Part shown: one piece after another, positions 1 through 7,735 of the stretch | Position numbering within the stretch: position 1 is the stretch's first letter | Layout: each line of letters starts with the position of its first letter | Assembly: GCA_021793675.1 (NCBI GenBank) | Contig: JAJYSG010000017.1 | Location: forward strand, 1-41,126 | Length of the DNA: 41,126 nucleotides | Source of the DNA: Actinomycetes bacterium | Lineage (GTDB): Bacteria; Actinomycetota; Actinomycetes; Actinomycetales; Cellulomonadaceae | Direction: 5' to 3' | Notes under the pieces: generated by a model | Database searches by the model: none | What the model was told of the DNA's origin: nothing | Seen by the model: the letters and a program-made list of their open reading frames with translations, nothing else | Position numbers and translations under genes: made by a program

Positions 1-119
1 GATCTAGGCCGGCGCCCCGGCGGAGGCGTCAACCGCGGACCGTGCCTCAACCGACGCCACGCCGTGACCTGCGGGGCGCGGCCGCCCCCGAAGGCCCGGC
101 CGGGCGCAGCCGGCCACCC

Positions 120-125
120 TAGGGT
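120..125 (+). promoter_or_regulatory. Putative -10 box (leaderless promoter)
   Basis: TAGGGT matches the actinobacterial TANNNT -10 pattern. It ends six bases before the ATG at 132, so the predicted transcript starts on the start codon. No Shine-Dalgarno is visible before that ATG. No clear -35 is seen. Confidence 0.45.
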
Positions 126-131
126 GGCGGC

Positions 132-614
132 ATGGAGCTGACCATCCCCCTGGGCGAGGCCGTGGCTCTGGTGCGGGCCACGGGCGCCCTGCCGAAGGCC
201 GTCACCAACGTCACCGCCCGGGGGACGTCCGTGCTGGCCTCGGTCAACGTCCACGAGCTGCCCGACGTCGCGCCCACCATCGCCATGGCCGCGCGGTTCG
301 CGGGCCCGTTCGAGGCCCAGCTCGACGACCTCGGCGTCACGGGCCGCTCGTGGCGGTTGGTGCTGCGGGTGGCCCACCCCGTGCTGCGGTTCGACCTCTC
401 GTCGTTCGTCACCACGGCGGTCCAGGACCAGCTGGCCAAGGCGCCGGCCGGCCTGGTCACGGTCCGCACGGAGAACGGCGCCACGGTCGTCGAGGTGGAC
501 CTCGACCGCGCGGTCGGCCTGCTCCCCGTGACCGTCCCGCCGACGGCCCGCCCGCGGGTCGAGTCCGTCTCGCTCGGCGAGTGGTTCCACCTCGTCGTCG
601 GCCTCGGCGTCTGA
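132..614 (+). CDS. Hypothetical protein, 160 aa
   Basis: I do not recognise the family. The reading frame has the GC-rich third-position pattern of real genes here and begins at an ATG placed as the first base of a predicted leaderless mRNA. No signal peptide or membrane segment is evident. It is a mixed alpha/beta-looking sequence with many valines, and the C-terminal half carries the motif VSLGEWFHLVVGLGV at the very end. It stands alone, about 200 bases before the ABC exporter pair. A small soluble protein is the most that can be said. Confidence 0.7.
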   Translation: MELTIPLGEAVALVRATGALPKAVTNVTARGTSVLASVNVHELPDVAPTIAMAARFAGPFEAQLDDLGVTGRSWRLVLRVAHPVLRFDLSSFVTTAVQDQLAKAPAGLVTVRTENGATVVEVDLDRAVGLLPVTVPPTARPRVESVSLGEWFHLVVGLGV

Positions 615-783
615 CGGCCGCCGCGCCGCCGGCAGCGATGGCCCGGTGCCGCGACCGAGGCCGGCCCGACCGGTGACGCGTCCGGCGCCGACCTGGTCAT
701 CGGTCCTGGGGATGACATCCCACCTCTCGGGACGGACCCCCGGGCTGACGACGCCGCACAGCCGGATGGCGCACCCTGGGGGC

Positions 784-819
784 ATGGCTCTCGTCCTGAT
801 GCCCCGGCGCGCCCGATGA
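784..819 (+). CDS. Possible 11-residue leader peptide (MALVLMPRRAR)
   Basis: A short open frame of eleven codons begins at ATG 784 after a G-rich stretch and ends in TGA at 817-819. That stop overlaps the ATG of the ABC ATPase at 816 in an ATGA junction. The ATPase has no Shine-Dalgarno of its own, so ribosomes finishing this leader could re-initiate on it. Coupling is inferred from geometry only; a chance ORF is possible. Confidence 0.3.
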   Translation: MALVLMPRRAR

Positions 820-1793
820 TCGAGGCGCACGACCTCACCAAGCGGTACGGCGAGACGCTCGCCGTGGACCGGCTCACCTTCTCCGCGACACCGGGTCACG
901 TCACCGGGTTCCTGGGTCCCAACGGTGCGGGCAAGTCCACCACCATGCGCATGATCCTGGGTCTGGACGCCCCGTCCGAGGGGTCCGTGACCATCAACGG
1001 CACCCCGTACCGCCACCACCGCTACCCGCTCCACGAGGTCGGCGCGCTGCTGGAGGCGAAGGCCATCCACCCCGGCCGCAGCTCCTACAACCACCTGCTG
1101 GCGGTGGCGCAGTCCAACGGCTTCGGGCCCAAGCGCGTCAAGCAGGTGCTGGAGCTCGTGGGCCTGGAGCACGTGGCGCGGCGGCGCGCGGGTCAGTACT
1201 CGCTGGGCATGGGTCAGCGGCTGGGGATCGCGACGGCGCTGCTCGGCGACCCGGGCGTGCTGCTGCTCGACGAGCCGGTCAACGGCCTGGACCCGGAGGG
1301 GATCATCTGGGTCCGCACGCTGCTGAAGTCGCTCGCGGCCGAGGGGCGCACGGTGTTCGTGTCCTCGCACCTCATGGCCGAGATGGCGCTGACGGCGGAC
1401 CACCTGGTCGTCATCGGCCGGGGGCGGCTCATCGCCGACACCTCGGTCGCGGACTTCGTCTCCCGCGCGTCCGGCGCCCGGGTGCGGGTCTCGTCCCCGG
1501 ACGCGGCGCGGCTGCGCCAGCTGCTGCTCGAGCGCTCGAGCGAGGTGGGGACGATCGAGCCCGGGCCCGACGGCGAGGCGCCGACGTTCACGGTCGCGGG
1601 CCTGGAGCGCTCGACCATCGGAGACCTCGCGCTCCACCACGGCATCGCGATCCACGAGCTCACCAGCGAGAGGGCCTCCCTCGAGCAGGCCTTCATGGAG
1701 CTCACGGCCGACGACGTCGAGTTCCGCGCCCACGGCGCGGACCAGCCCGACGAGGTTGCGGCCGCACCGGTCGCCGCGCACAGGAAGGCCTGA
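816..1793 (+). CDS. ABC transporter ATP-binding protein (drug-export type)
   Basis: This 325-residue ATPase should power the membrane protein encoded immediately downstream. Walker A is GPNGAGKST at residues 34-42. The signature is degenerate (YSLGMGQRLGIA), Walker B is VLLLDEPVNGLDPEG, and the switch His sits in VSSHLMAEM. The C-terminal 100 residues form the accessory domain typical of BcrA/DrrA-like exporters. The first ATG was chosen because it starts the domain directly; it overlaps the stop of a possible leader peptide. The substrate cannot be read from sequence. Bacitracin- or lantibiotic-type export and self-immunity are typical roles of the family, but no such genes are nearby. Confidence 0.93.
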   Translation: MIEAHDLTKRYGETLAVDRLTFSATPGHVTGFLGPNGAGKSTTMRMILGLDAPSEGSVTINGTPYRHHRYPLHEVGALLEAKAIHPGRSSYNHLLAVAQSNGFGPKRVKQVLELVGLEHVARRRAGQYSLGMGQRLGIATALLGDPGVLLLDEPVNGLDPEGIIWVRTLLKSLAAEGRTVFVSSHLMAEMALTADHLVVIGRGRLIADTSVADFVSRASGARVRVSSPDAARLRQLLLERSSEVGTIEPGPDGEAPTFTVAGLERSTIGDLALHHGIAIHELTSERASLEQAFMELTADDVEFRAHGADQPDEVAAAPVAAHRKA

Positions 1794-1796
1794 CCC

Positions 1797-2618
1797 GTGA
1801 GCGTCACCGCCCCCACGTTCACCCCGACCGCCCGGCCGGAGCACCGGCCCGGTCCGGCCGGTGTCGCCCGCTCGGAGTGGACCAAGATCCGCTCGCTGCG
1901 CTCGACCTACTGGACCCTGCTCGTCACCGCGGGGCTGACCATCGGGCTCGGCTCGTTGTTCGCGCTGGGCCGCACGTCCGGCCATGAGCCCATCGGTCCG
2001 AGCTTCAACGCCGCCGGGTTCCCGTTCAACGCCCTCTTCCTCAGCCAGCTCGCCATCGGCGTGCTCGGGGTGCTCATCGTCACCGCCGAGTACTCCTCCG
2101 GAATGATCCGCACCACGTTCACCGCGGTCCCGCAGCGCGGGCTGGTGCTCACCACCAAGGCCATCGTGTTCGGCCTGGTGACGCTCGTGGTCGCGACGGT
2201 GACGACGTTCATCACGTTCTTCGCGTCCCAGTGGATCCTCAACCGCGGCTCCCACCGGCTCGGGGTGTCGCTGAGCAGCCCGAGCGCGCTGCGGATCGTC
2301 ATCGGCGCCGCGCTCTACCTGACGTTGTGCGGGTTGCTCGGGGTGGCGCTGGGTGCGCTGCTGCGCAGCACGCCGGCCGCCATCACCAGCCTCGCCGGCG
2401 TGCTGTTCATCCTGCCCATCATGATGAACTTCCTGCCGGCGTCGTGGCACCGCGACGCGATCGCGAAGTGGCTGCCCTCCAACGCGGGCTTCCAGATCAT
2501 CGCGAAGGTCGCCCAGCCGCTGCAGTTCGCACCCTGGGTCGGGCTCGCGGTGTTCGTCGGCTGGGTCGCCGTCATCTTCGCGGTCGCCCTGGTGCTGCTG
2601 CGGCGCCGCGACGTGTGA
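1797..2618 (+). CDS. ABC-2 type transporter permease
   Basis: The 273-residue protein is the membrane partner of the preceding ATPase. It begins with a Pro-rich cytosolic tail (about 25 residues) and the motif RSEWTKIRSLRSTYWTL, which is characteristic of ABC-2 permeases beside BcrA-type ATPases. About six hydrophobic helices follow, and the protein ends in a basic RRRDV tail. The GTG start lies three bases after the ATPase stop, with AGGAAGG at 1782-1788 as ribosome-binding site. The two genes form a two-gene operon that ends at the hairpin around 2620. Confidence 0.9.
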   Translation: MSVTAPTFTPTARPEHRPGPAGVARSEWTKIRSLRSTYWTLLVTAGLTIGLGSLFALGRTSGHEPIGPSFNAAGFPFNALFLSQLAIGVLGVLIVTAEYSSGMIRTTFTAVPQRGLVLTTKAIVFGLVTLVVATVTTFITFFASQWILNRGSHRLGVSLSSPSALRIVIGAALYLTLCGLLGVALGALLRSTPAAITSLAGVLFILPIMMNFLPASWHRDAIAKWLPSNAGFQIIAKVAQPLQFAPWVGLAVFVGWVAVIFAVALVLLRRRDV

Positions 2619-2619
2619 C

Positions 2620-2639
2620 CCGGGGCCGCTAGGCCCCGG
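2620..2639. terminator. Bidirectional terminator-like hairpin
   Basis: A perfect 8-bp stem (CCGGGGCC / GGCCCCGG) closes a four-base loop GCTA. It starts two bases after the permease stop and contains the TAG stop of the convergent gene. No T-tract follows, as is common in high-GC actinobacteria. Confidence 0.5.
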
Positions 2640-3147
2640 CGGGCTCCAGGCACGGGATGTAGAAGTCGAGCACGACCGCGCCGTCCGTGCCGGGCTGTGT
2701 GAACCGCGTCCCGTCGTACAGCTCCAGCGCCCAGCCGGCGCTGTCGTCGGCCGCCACGCCGGCGTCCGACATCGCCTGCTCGGTGAGCTCCTGCGCGACG
2801 GGGACCAGCTCGTCGGGGTCGCCCTGGACCCAGCCCACGGCCGCGCTCGTCGGGCCGATGTCCCGGACGTCGAACCCCTCCGGGACGGTCGCGTCCGCCG
2901 GCAGCAGCACGCCGCACAGGTAGACGAAGGTGCTCGTCCTGGCGTCGACGTCGCCCATCCACCCCACCGGGGAGGGGTCGAAGGTCTCGAGCGACGCGAG
3001 CTCGTCGATGGTGCCGTCGCCGTGGCAGCGGGACCACAGCTCGGGGACCGGGTCGTCCATCTCGTCGGCCATCCGGACGCGCACCGCGCGCCCGACGACC
3101 TTGAGCGCGGGAAGCGACCGGACGTCGAACTTCACCAGGGTGGCCAT
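2629..3147 (-). CDS. GyrI-like / AraC effector-binding domain protein
   Basis: The 172-residue protein resembles stand-alone GyrI-like effector-binding domains, a fold that binds small hydrophobic or cationic ligands. Visible hallmarks are the start on a strand ending in a VVGRAVRVRM-type segment, a central YLCGVLLP, and the late strand VVLDFYIPC. No DNA-binding helix-turn-helix is attached. The ATG has GGAG upstream. It follows the flavodoxin-like gene by 12 bases, so the two are probably cotranscribed. The ligand is unknown. Confidence 0.75.
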   Translation of the reverse strand: MATLVKFDVRSLPALKVVGRAVRVRMADEMDDPVPELWSRCHGDGTIDELASLETFDPSPVGWMGDVDARTSTFVYLCGVLLPADATVPEGFDVRDIGPTSAAVGWVQGDPDELVPVAQELTEQAMSDAGVAADDSAGWALELYDGTRFTQPGTDGAVVLDFYIPCLEPAGA

Positions 3148-3159
3148 GGTGGTCTCCTC

Positions 3160-3645
3160 TCAGGCTGCGAGCGCCGCGTCGACCTCGCGGGCCCAGCGCT
3201 CGATGTGCTCCGGGTCACGCCAGTCGCCGGCGTGGGTCTTGGCCATGGAGCTCGCCGGGAAGCCCTTGGCGTCGGCGGACAGGTAGCCACCGAAGGCCTG
3301 CGTCCCTCGGGCGCCGACCTGTTCGGCGAGCTCGAGCACCGACGACCCGAGCTGGAAGGTGCCCTGCTCCGCGGTGTCGTCGAGCGGGCCGGATCCGACG
3401 AGCCACACCGGCAGCGCCGCGAGGGCCGCCTGGTGGTGCTTGACGAACGAGCGTGCGTCGCCGTGCCAGCGTCCGGCGTAGATGCCGCCCGCGACGATGA
3501 CCGCGTCGGTGGACGGCAGCGTGCCGACGGTGCGGGCGGGCACGACGGTGACGTCGTGGCCGAGCGCCTGCAGGGCCGAGCCGATCATGTCCGCCAACCC
3601 GGCGGTGCCGCCGCGCTTCGAGCCGTGGACCACCAGGATGCGCAT
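3160..3645 (-). CDS. Flavodoxin-domain protein (HemG-like)
   Basis: A 161-residue flavodoxin fold. The N-terminal strand-loop ILVVHGSKRGGTAGLA supplies the FMN-phosphate loop, and VIVAGGIYAGRWHGDARSF is the second conserved block, as in menaquinone-dependent protoporphyrinogen dehydrogenase-like flavodoxins. A role in low-potential electron transfer or as an FMN reductase is the family expectation; the true substrate is unknown. The start has a strong GGAGGT ribosome-binding site. It is first in a two-gene operon with the GyrI-like gene. Confidence 0.85.
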   Translation of the reverse strand: MRILVVHGSKRGGTAGLADMIGSALQALGHDVTVVPARTVGTLPSTDAVIVAGGIYAGRWHGDARSFVKHHQAALAALPVWLVGSGPLDDTAEQGTFQLGSSVLELAEQVGARGTQAFGGYLSADAKGFPASSMAKTHAGDWRDPEHIERWAREVDAALAA

Positions 3646-3887
3646 CGATGACCTCCGTGTGCCGAGCCACTGACCCCCCGAGCAAACCCCCTGGTGGCAG
3701 ACGGGTCAACGGACGGAAGTCCGGCCCCCGCCCGTCGCCGCGGACGCCGCCGGAGCCGTCCGGCGATGTCACGGGCGTACCAGGACGACGGTCCTTTGCC
3801 GTCGCCCCATGTCAGGTGTCATCATTGCTTTTGCCGGTGACCCCGGCACTGTTGTACGACACCTCCCACAAGGATGGCGAAAGACCG

Positions 3888-4094
3888 ATGACCGCGCTTC
3901 CCGTGCCGACGCTCCACCGTGTCGGCGACCGTCTCCGCAACGCCGCCGAGACCGTCTACTCCGCGCCCGCGCCCGCCTCGGGCCCCGGCCTGGCCGCCAA
4001 GGCCCGGCGCACCGCCTACGTCGTCGGCAGCGCGCTGGCCTGGACGATCGCCACCTTCGTCGTCATCGGCGTGCTGGCCAGCGTCTTCCGCTGA
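3888..4094 (+). CDS. Small single-pass membrane protein, 68 aa
   Basis: The family is not recognised. Residues 1-40 are a basic, Pro/Ala-rich cytosolic part, and residues 43-67 form one hydrophobic helix (YVVGSALAWTIATFVVIGVL) ending in FR. The start is ATG 3888. An overlapping five-codon frame (MAKDR, 3874-3891) with AAGG just upstream ends in TGA inside an ATGA junction with this start, suggesting possible coupled initiation. It is monocistronic, with a 240-base gap containing tandem repeats behind it. Confidence 0.65.
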   Translation: MTALPVPTLHRVGDRLRNAAETVYSAPAPASGPGLAAKARRTAYVVGSALAWTIATFVVIGVLASVFR

Positions 4095-4180
4095 TCGACC
4101 GCTGAGCCTGCGGCTGCTCCCTGGCCGCGCCACCGACGCTCGCGTCCGGACCGTCAGCCGGGCGCGGGCGTCGCGCGTCC

Positions 4181-4296
4181 TGCGGGCGGGCCCCGTCCGA
4201 CTAGCACCGCGCGGATGCGTTGTCGCGCCCGGCGGACCTGCGGGCGGACGCGGCCTGACGGGCACCGCGCGGATGCGTCGTCGCGCCCGGCGGACC
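4181..4296 (+). repeat. Tandem repeat, two 58-bp units
   Basis: Units at 4181-4238 and 4239-4296 match at 50 of 58 positions by eye. The last 35 bases (4204-4238 and 4262-4296) differ at one position only. The array fills most of the gap upstream of the flavoprotein gene and ends 39 bases before its start codon. Confidence 0.8.
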
Positions 4297-4335
4297 GATG
4301 ATGACCGGGTCCGACCGCCGCGCCAGGAGGCAGCC

Positions 4336-5796
4336 ATGCCCGACACCCGCACCGTCGACGTCATCGTGCTGGGAGCGGGAGCGGTCGGCGAGAACGTCGC
4401 CGACCGCGCGTCCCGGACCGGGCTCAGCGTCGCCGTCGTCGAGCGCGAACGCGTCGGCGGCGAGTGCTCCTACTGGGCGTGCATGCCGTCGAAGGCTCTG
4501 TTGCGTCCCGGCGCGGTGCTGGCAGCGGCGCACGCCGTCCCGGGGGTCGCCCTCTCGGGCGGCCTCGACGTCGCGGCCGTCCTGGCCCGGCGCGACGAGA
4601 TCGTCCACCACTGGGACGACGCCTCGCAGGTGAGCTGGGTGGAGGGCGCCGGGCTGATGCTCGTCCGTGGCGACGCGTGCATCGTCGCGCCCCGGACCGT
4701 CGCCGTGCAGGGTGCCGACATGGTGCTCACCGCGCGGCATGCCGTCGTCGTCGCCACCGGCTCCGAGCCCGTGCTGCCGCACCTGCCGGGTCTCGACACG
4801 GTGACGCCGTGGACCAGCCGCGAGGTGACGGCCATGTCCGAGGTGCCCCGGTCGATCGTCGTGATCGGGGGCGGCGTGGTGGCGTGCGAGATGGCGACCG
4901 CGCTGTCGGACCTCGGCTCGACCGTCACGATGGTGGTGCGCGGCGACCGGCTGCTGGCCGGCATGGAGCCGGTCGCCGGCAACGCGGTCGCGGCGGCGTT
5001 GGCGGTCTCCGGCGTGAGCGTCCGGCTCGGGACCCGGGCGGCGGCGGTGGCCGCGGACGGCGACGGTGTGCGGGTCACGCTCGAGGGTGGCGACGAGGTG
5101 CGCGCCGACCGGCTGCTGCTGGCCACCGGGCGGCGGCCCCGGACCGCCGGCCTCGGCCTGGAGACCGTCGGCGTGGCTCCGGGAGACCCGGTGGCGGTCG
5201 ACGAGACCGGGTGCGCGACCGGTGTCGAGGGCGGCTGGCTGTACGCCGCCGGCGACGTCACGGGCCGCACCACCACCACCCACCAGGGCAAGTACGACGC
5301 GCGCGTCACCGGCGACGCGATCGCGCACCGGTTCGGGGATGCCGCGCCGACCGGTGGAGGGTCGGCGCCCGGGCGCGCCGCGGGCGCCGCGGCCGTCGAC
5401 GACGCCCCGGACTGGTCCCGGTTCCGCGCCACCGCCGACCGCGCCGCGGTGCCACAGGTGGTGTTCACCCGGCCGGAGGTGGCGACGGTGGGCCTCACGC
5501 AGCAGGCCGCCCGGGCGCAGGGGCTCGACGTGCGCGCCGTGACCGTCGGCTTCGACTCCACGGCCGGGGCGGCGTTCTCGTCCGCGGAGCCGGGGTCGGC
5601 GACGATCGTCGTCGACGAGTCCCGCGGCGTCATCGTCGGTGCGACGTTCGTCGGGCCCGAGGTCGCCGAGATGCTGCATGCGGCGACGGTCGCTGTCGTC
5701 GGTCAGGTGCCGGTCGGCCGGCTGTGGCACGCCGTGCCGGCCTACCCGACCCGCAGCGAGGTGTGGCTGCGGCTGCTGGAGGCCTACGGCTTGTGA
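4336..5796 (+). CDS. NAD(P)/FAD disulfide oxidoreductase (dihydrolipoamide dehydrogenase-like)
   Basis: A 486-residue class I pyridine nucleotide-disulfide oxidoreductase. The FAD site is VIVLGAGAVGENVADRAS, the redox disulfide is Cys44-x4-Cys49 (GGECSYWACMPSK), the NAD(P) site is SIVVIGGGVVACEMA, and the second FAD contact is LYAAGDVTG. The C-terminal dimer-interface motif, HPTxxE in true lipoamide dehydrogenases, reads YPTRSE here, so the catalytic His is replaced by Tyr while the Glu is kept. A mercuric-reductase-like or quinone/disulfide reductase role is therefore as likely as lipoamide dehydrogenase. The start has AGGAGG at 4325-4330. It stands alone, just after the tandem repeat, and ends at a hairpin. 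Confidence 0.88.
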   Translation: MPDTRTVDVIVLGAGAVGENVADRASRTGLSVAVVERERVGGECSYWACMPSKALLRPGAVLAAAHAVPGVALSGGLDVAAVLARRDEIVHHWDDASQVSWVEGAGLMLVRGDACIVAPRTVAVQGADMVLTARHAVVVATGSEPVLPHLPGLDTVTPWTSREVTAMSEVPRSIVVIGGGVVACEMATALSDLGSTVTMVVRGDRLLAGMEPVAGNAVAAALAVSGVSVRLGTRAAAVAADGDGVRVTLEGGDEVRADRLLLATGRRPRTAGLGLETVGVAPGDPVAVDETGCATGVEGGWLYAAGDVTGRTTTTHQGKYDARVTGDAIAHRFGDAAPTGGGSAPGRAAGAAAVDDAPDWSRFRATADRAAVPQVVFTRPEVATVGLTQQAARAQGLDVRAVTVGFDSTAGAAFSSAEPGSATIVVDESRGVIVGATFVGPEVAEMLHAATVAVVGQVPVGRLWHAVPAYPTRSEVWLRLLEAYGL

Positions 5797-5829
5797 CGAC
5801 GGGCCGTGGCCCGCGACGGAACCGGGGGA

Positions 5830-5865
5830 CCGGTGCCGGCGGCGAGCTCGCGTCGCCGGCACCGG
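5830..5865. terminator. Strong hairpin between convergent genes
   Basis: A perfect 12-bp stem (CCGGTGCCGGCG with its complement) surrounds a 12-base loop that itself contains the palindrome GCGAGCTCGC. It sits between two convergent stops and probably terminates both transcripts. No T-run is present. Confidence 0.6.
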
Positions 5866-5877
5866 ACCCCGCACCGG

Positions 5878-6897
5878 TCAGCTGGCGAGGCTGCCGTCCG
5901 ACGAGAACACCAGGCCCAGCGTGACCTTGCCCTGCTGGAGGGCGGCCTTGGTCAGCGGGCCACCGGCGTCGAGCGAGACGAAGCTGCTGATCTTCAGCCC
6001 GTAGGTGCCGGTGAGCCCGGGCTCGCAGAAGGGCCGCGTCGGGCACTCGGGAGGCCCGCCGAGCACGATCCCGCTGCAGCTCTTCGCCAGGTCGCTCAGC
6101 GTGGTCAGCGAGTGCGCGTCGGCGAACGCCTTGGTGACGGCGAACGCGTTCTGGTCCTGGGCGGCGGCGGGCTTGCCGAACGTCAGCCCCACCTGCTGGC
6201 CGAGCGCCTGCAGCGCGGTGACGGTCGCGTCGAGGTTCGAGCTCGCCTTCGCCGCGGCGCCGGCACCGTTGATCTTCTGGTTGAGGAACTCGGTGAGCGT
6301 GCCGGCGTACTCCGGGACCACCGTGAGGTCACCGCGCTCGAGCGCAGGCTCGTAGGTCTCGCGGTTGCCGATCGTCTGGGTCGACGCCTCGAACCCGGCG
6401 GCCTTGAGCACGTCGGCGTAGATCGCGGCGAGCGTCGCGCTCTCCGAGAAGTTCGCCGCGCCGACCAGCACCTTCGCCCCGTGGCCGACCTGCTGCTGGG
6501 TGCCGAGCTGCTGCGCGGCGACGAACTGCGTCGCCGCCTGGCTGGACGTCTGCCGGTCGATGTCGACCGCCTTGTTCAGCGCGATGAGCTTGCTGGTGTC
6601 GAGCGTCGCCGACACGGCGTCGAGCACGCTGACGAGCTGCGGCGAGCTCGCGGCGGCCTTCGCGTTGACGGCCGGGATGACGTTGTCGACGGTCTGCAGG
6701 TGCTTGTCGTCCTGCAGCACCACCAGCTGGGTGCCGGCGACCGGGGCGCACACCGCGGTGGCGGCGGTGCCGGCGGCCGTGGTGCTGCCGCCGGGCGTGG
6801 GGGCGCCGGCTGCCCCGCCCGACGAGCCCGGCGTCCCGCACCCTGCCAGGACGAGGACGGAGGCGGCGATGGCGACAAGGACGGGCGGGCGACGCAT
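5878..6897 (-). CDS. Osmoprotectant ABC transporter substrate-binding lipoprotein
   Basis: A 339-residue lipoprotein with a signal peptide ending in the lipobox LAGC (Cys20) and a Gly/Ser/Ala-rich linker. It resembles OpuBC/OsmF-type binding proteins for glycine betaine, choline or carnitine: ANFSESATLAAIYADVLKAA, then GNRETYEPALERGDLTVVPE followed by YAGT. A usual single binding domain is about 270-300 residues. This one carries an additional N-terminal segment (about residues 45-130, including QLVVLQDDKHLQTVDNVIPA) that looks like a partial second copy of the lobe. The ATG at 6897 was chosen over upstream starts because it gives the signal peptide and has GAGGGA before it. Last gene of the importer operon, after a 148-base gap with a stem-loop. 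Confidence 0.88.
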   Translation of the reverse strand: MRRPPVLVAIAASVLVLAGCGTPGSSGGAAGAPTPGGSTTAAGTAATAVCAPVAGTQLVVLQDDKHLQTVDNVIPAVNAKAAASSPQLVSVLDAVSATLDTSKLIALNKAVDIDRQTSSQAATQFVAAQQLGTQQQVGHGAKVLVGAANFSESATLAAIYADVLKAAGFEASTQTIGNRETYEPALERGDLTVVPEYAGTLTEFLNQKINGAGAAAKASSNLDATVTALQALGQQVGLTFGKPAAAQDQNAFAVTKAFADAHSLTTLSDLAKSCSGIVLGGPPECPTRPFCEPGLTGTYGLKISSFVSLDAGGPLTKAALQQGKVTLGLVFSSDGSLAS

Positions 6898-6982
6898 GGG
6901 ACTCCCTCGGGGTCGGTGGCCGTCGGTCACGTGAGTGCTCACCGTAACGACCGGGTCCGACATCGGCTTCCCGAACGTCGTC

Positions 6983-7034
6983 GCGCGGCGCCGTGACCGG
7001 GCCGGACGCGACGCGTGGCGGTGCGGCGCCGCGC
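6983..7034. other. Long-loop inverted repeat inside the importer operon
   Basis: Eleven-base arms GCGCGGCGCCG (6983-6993) and CGGCGCCGCGC (7024-7034) flank a 30-base loop between the second permease and the binding-protein gene. It may be an RNA stem-loop that sets their relative expression; this is inference. Confidence 0.35.
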
Positions 7035-7045
7035 CGGTGACGGTC

Positions 7046-7735
7046 TCAGCGAGCGATCGCCGTGACCCGCAGCGGCGCCGGTGTGAGGATCCGCTGCACC
7101 GCGGCCAGCACCCCTTCGACCGCCAGGCACACCACCGCCACGATGATCCCGCCGGACACCACCTCGCCGTAGCGCTGGGTCGCGAACCCGCTGACGATGA
7201 TGGTGCCCAGGCCGCCGCCGCCGACGAGCGCCGCCAGCGGCACCGTGGCGACCACCTGCACGGCGGCGGTCCGCAGCCCGGCCGCGATGAGCGGCAGCGC
7301 CAGCGGCAGCTCCACCGTGGCCAGCACCCGCGCCGCCGACATCCCCATGCCGCCCGCGGCGTCGCGCGCCGCGGGGTCGACCTCGCGCACGCCCGTGAAC
7401 GCGTGCGACAGGATCGGCGGGACCGCGAACAGTGCGGCGGCCAGGATCGTCGGCCGGTTGCCGAAACCCACGCCCGTCGTGGCGAAGATGAACAGCAGCG
7501 CCAGCGTCGGCAGCGCCCGGGAGGTGTTGGAGACCACGACGGTCAGCGCCCCGCCGCGCGGCCGATGCCCCAGCCACACGCCGAGCGGGAGCGCGACGAG
7601 GGCCGCGAGCAGCACCGCCGCCGCCGACATCCCGAGGTGCTCCACCGTGAGGGCGGGCACCCCCTGCGGCCCCTGCCAGTTCAGCGGGTCGTTGAGCCAG
7701 CGCAGCGTCTGGGCCGGCACGCCGTCGCCGTTCAT
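7046..7735 (-). CDS. Osmoprotectant ABC transporter permease 2 (OpuBB/OpuBD-like)
   Basis: A 229-residue inner-membrane permease with about six helices. The EAA loop reads VDPAARDAAGGMGMSAARVL, and the family-typical GGGGLGTIIVSGF follows. Start ATG 7735 overlaps the preceding permease stop by four bases (ATGA), implying translational coupling. With the 7732-8388 permease it would form the heterodimeric channel for quaternary amine osmolytes energised by the divergent ATPase. The periplasmic N-terminus before helix 1 contains WLNDPLNWQGPQGVPAL, typical of this permease group. Confidence 0.9.
   Translation of the reverse strand: MNGDGVPAQTLRWLNDPLNWQGPQGVPALTVEHLGMSAAAVLLAALVALPLGVWLGHRPRGGALTVVVSNTSRALPTLALLFIFATTGVGFGNRPTILAAALFAVPPILSHAFTGVREVDPAARDAAGGMGMSAARVLATVELPLALPLIAAGLRTAAVQVVATVPLAALVGGGGLGTIIVSGFATQRYGEVVSGGIIVAVVCLAVEGVLAAVQRILTPAPLRVTAIAR

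Noticed and set aside
1-119. Possible end of a minus-strand gene (a TAG stop near base 4)
   Set aside because: The open stretch is too short and has no recognisable protein sequence.
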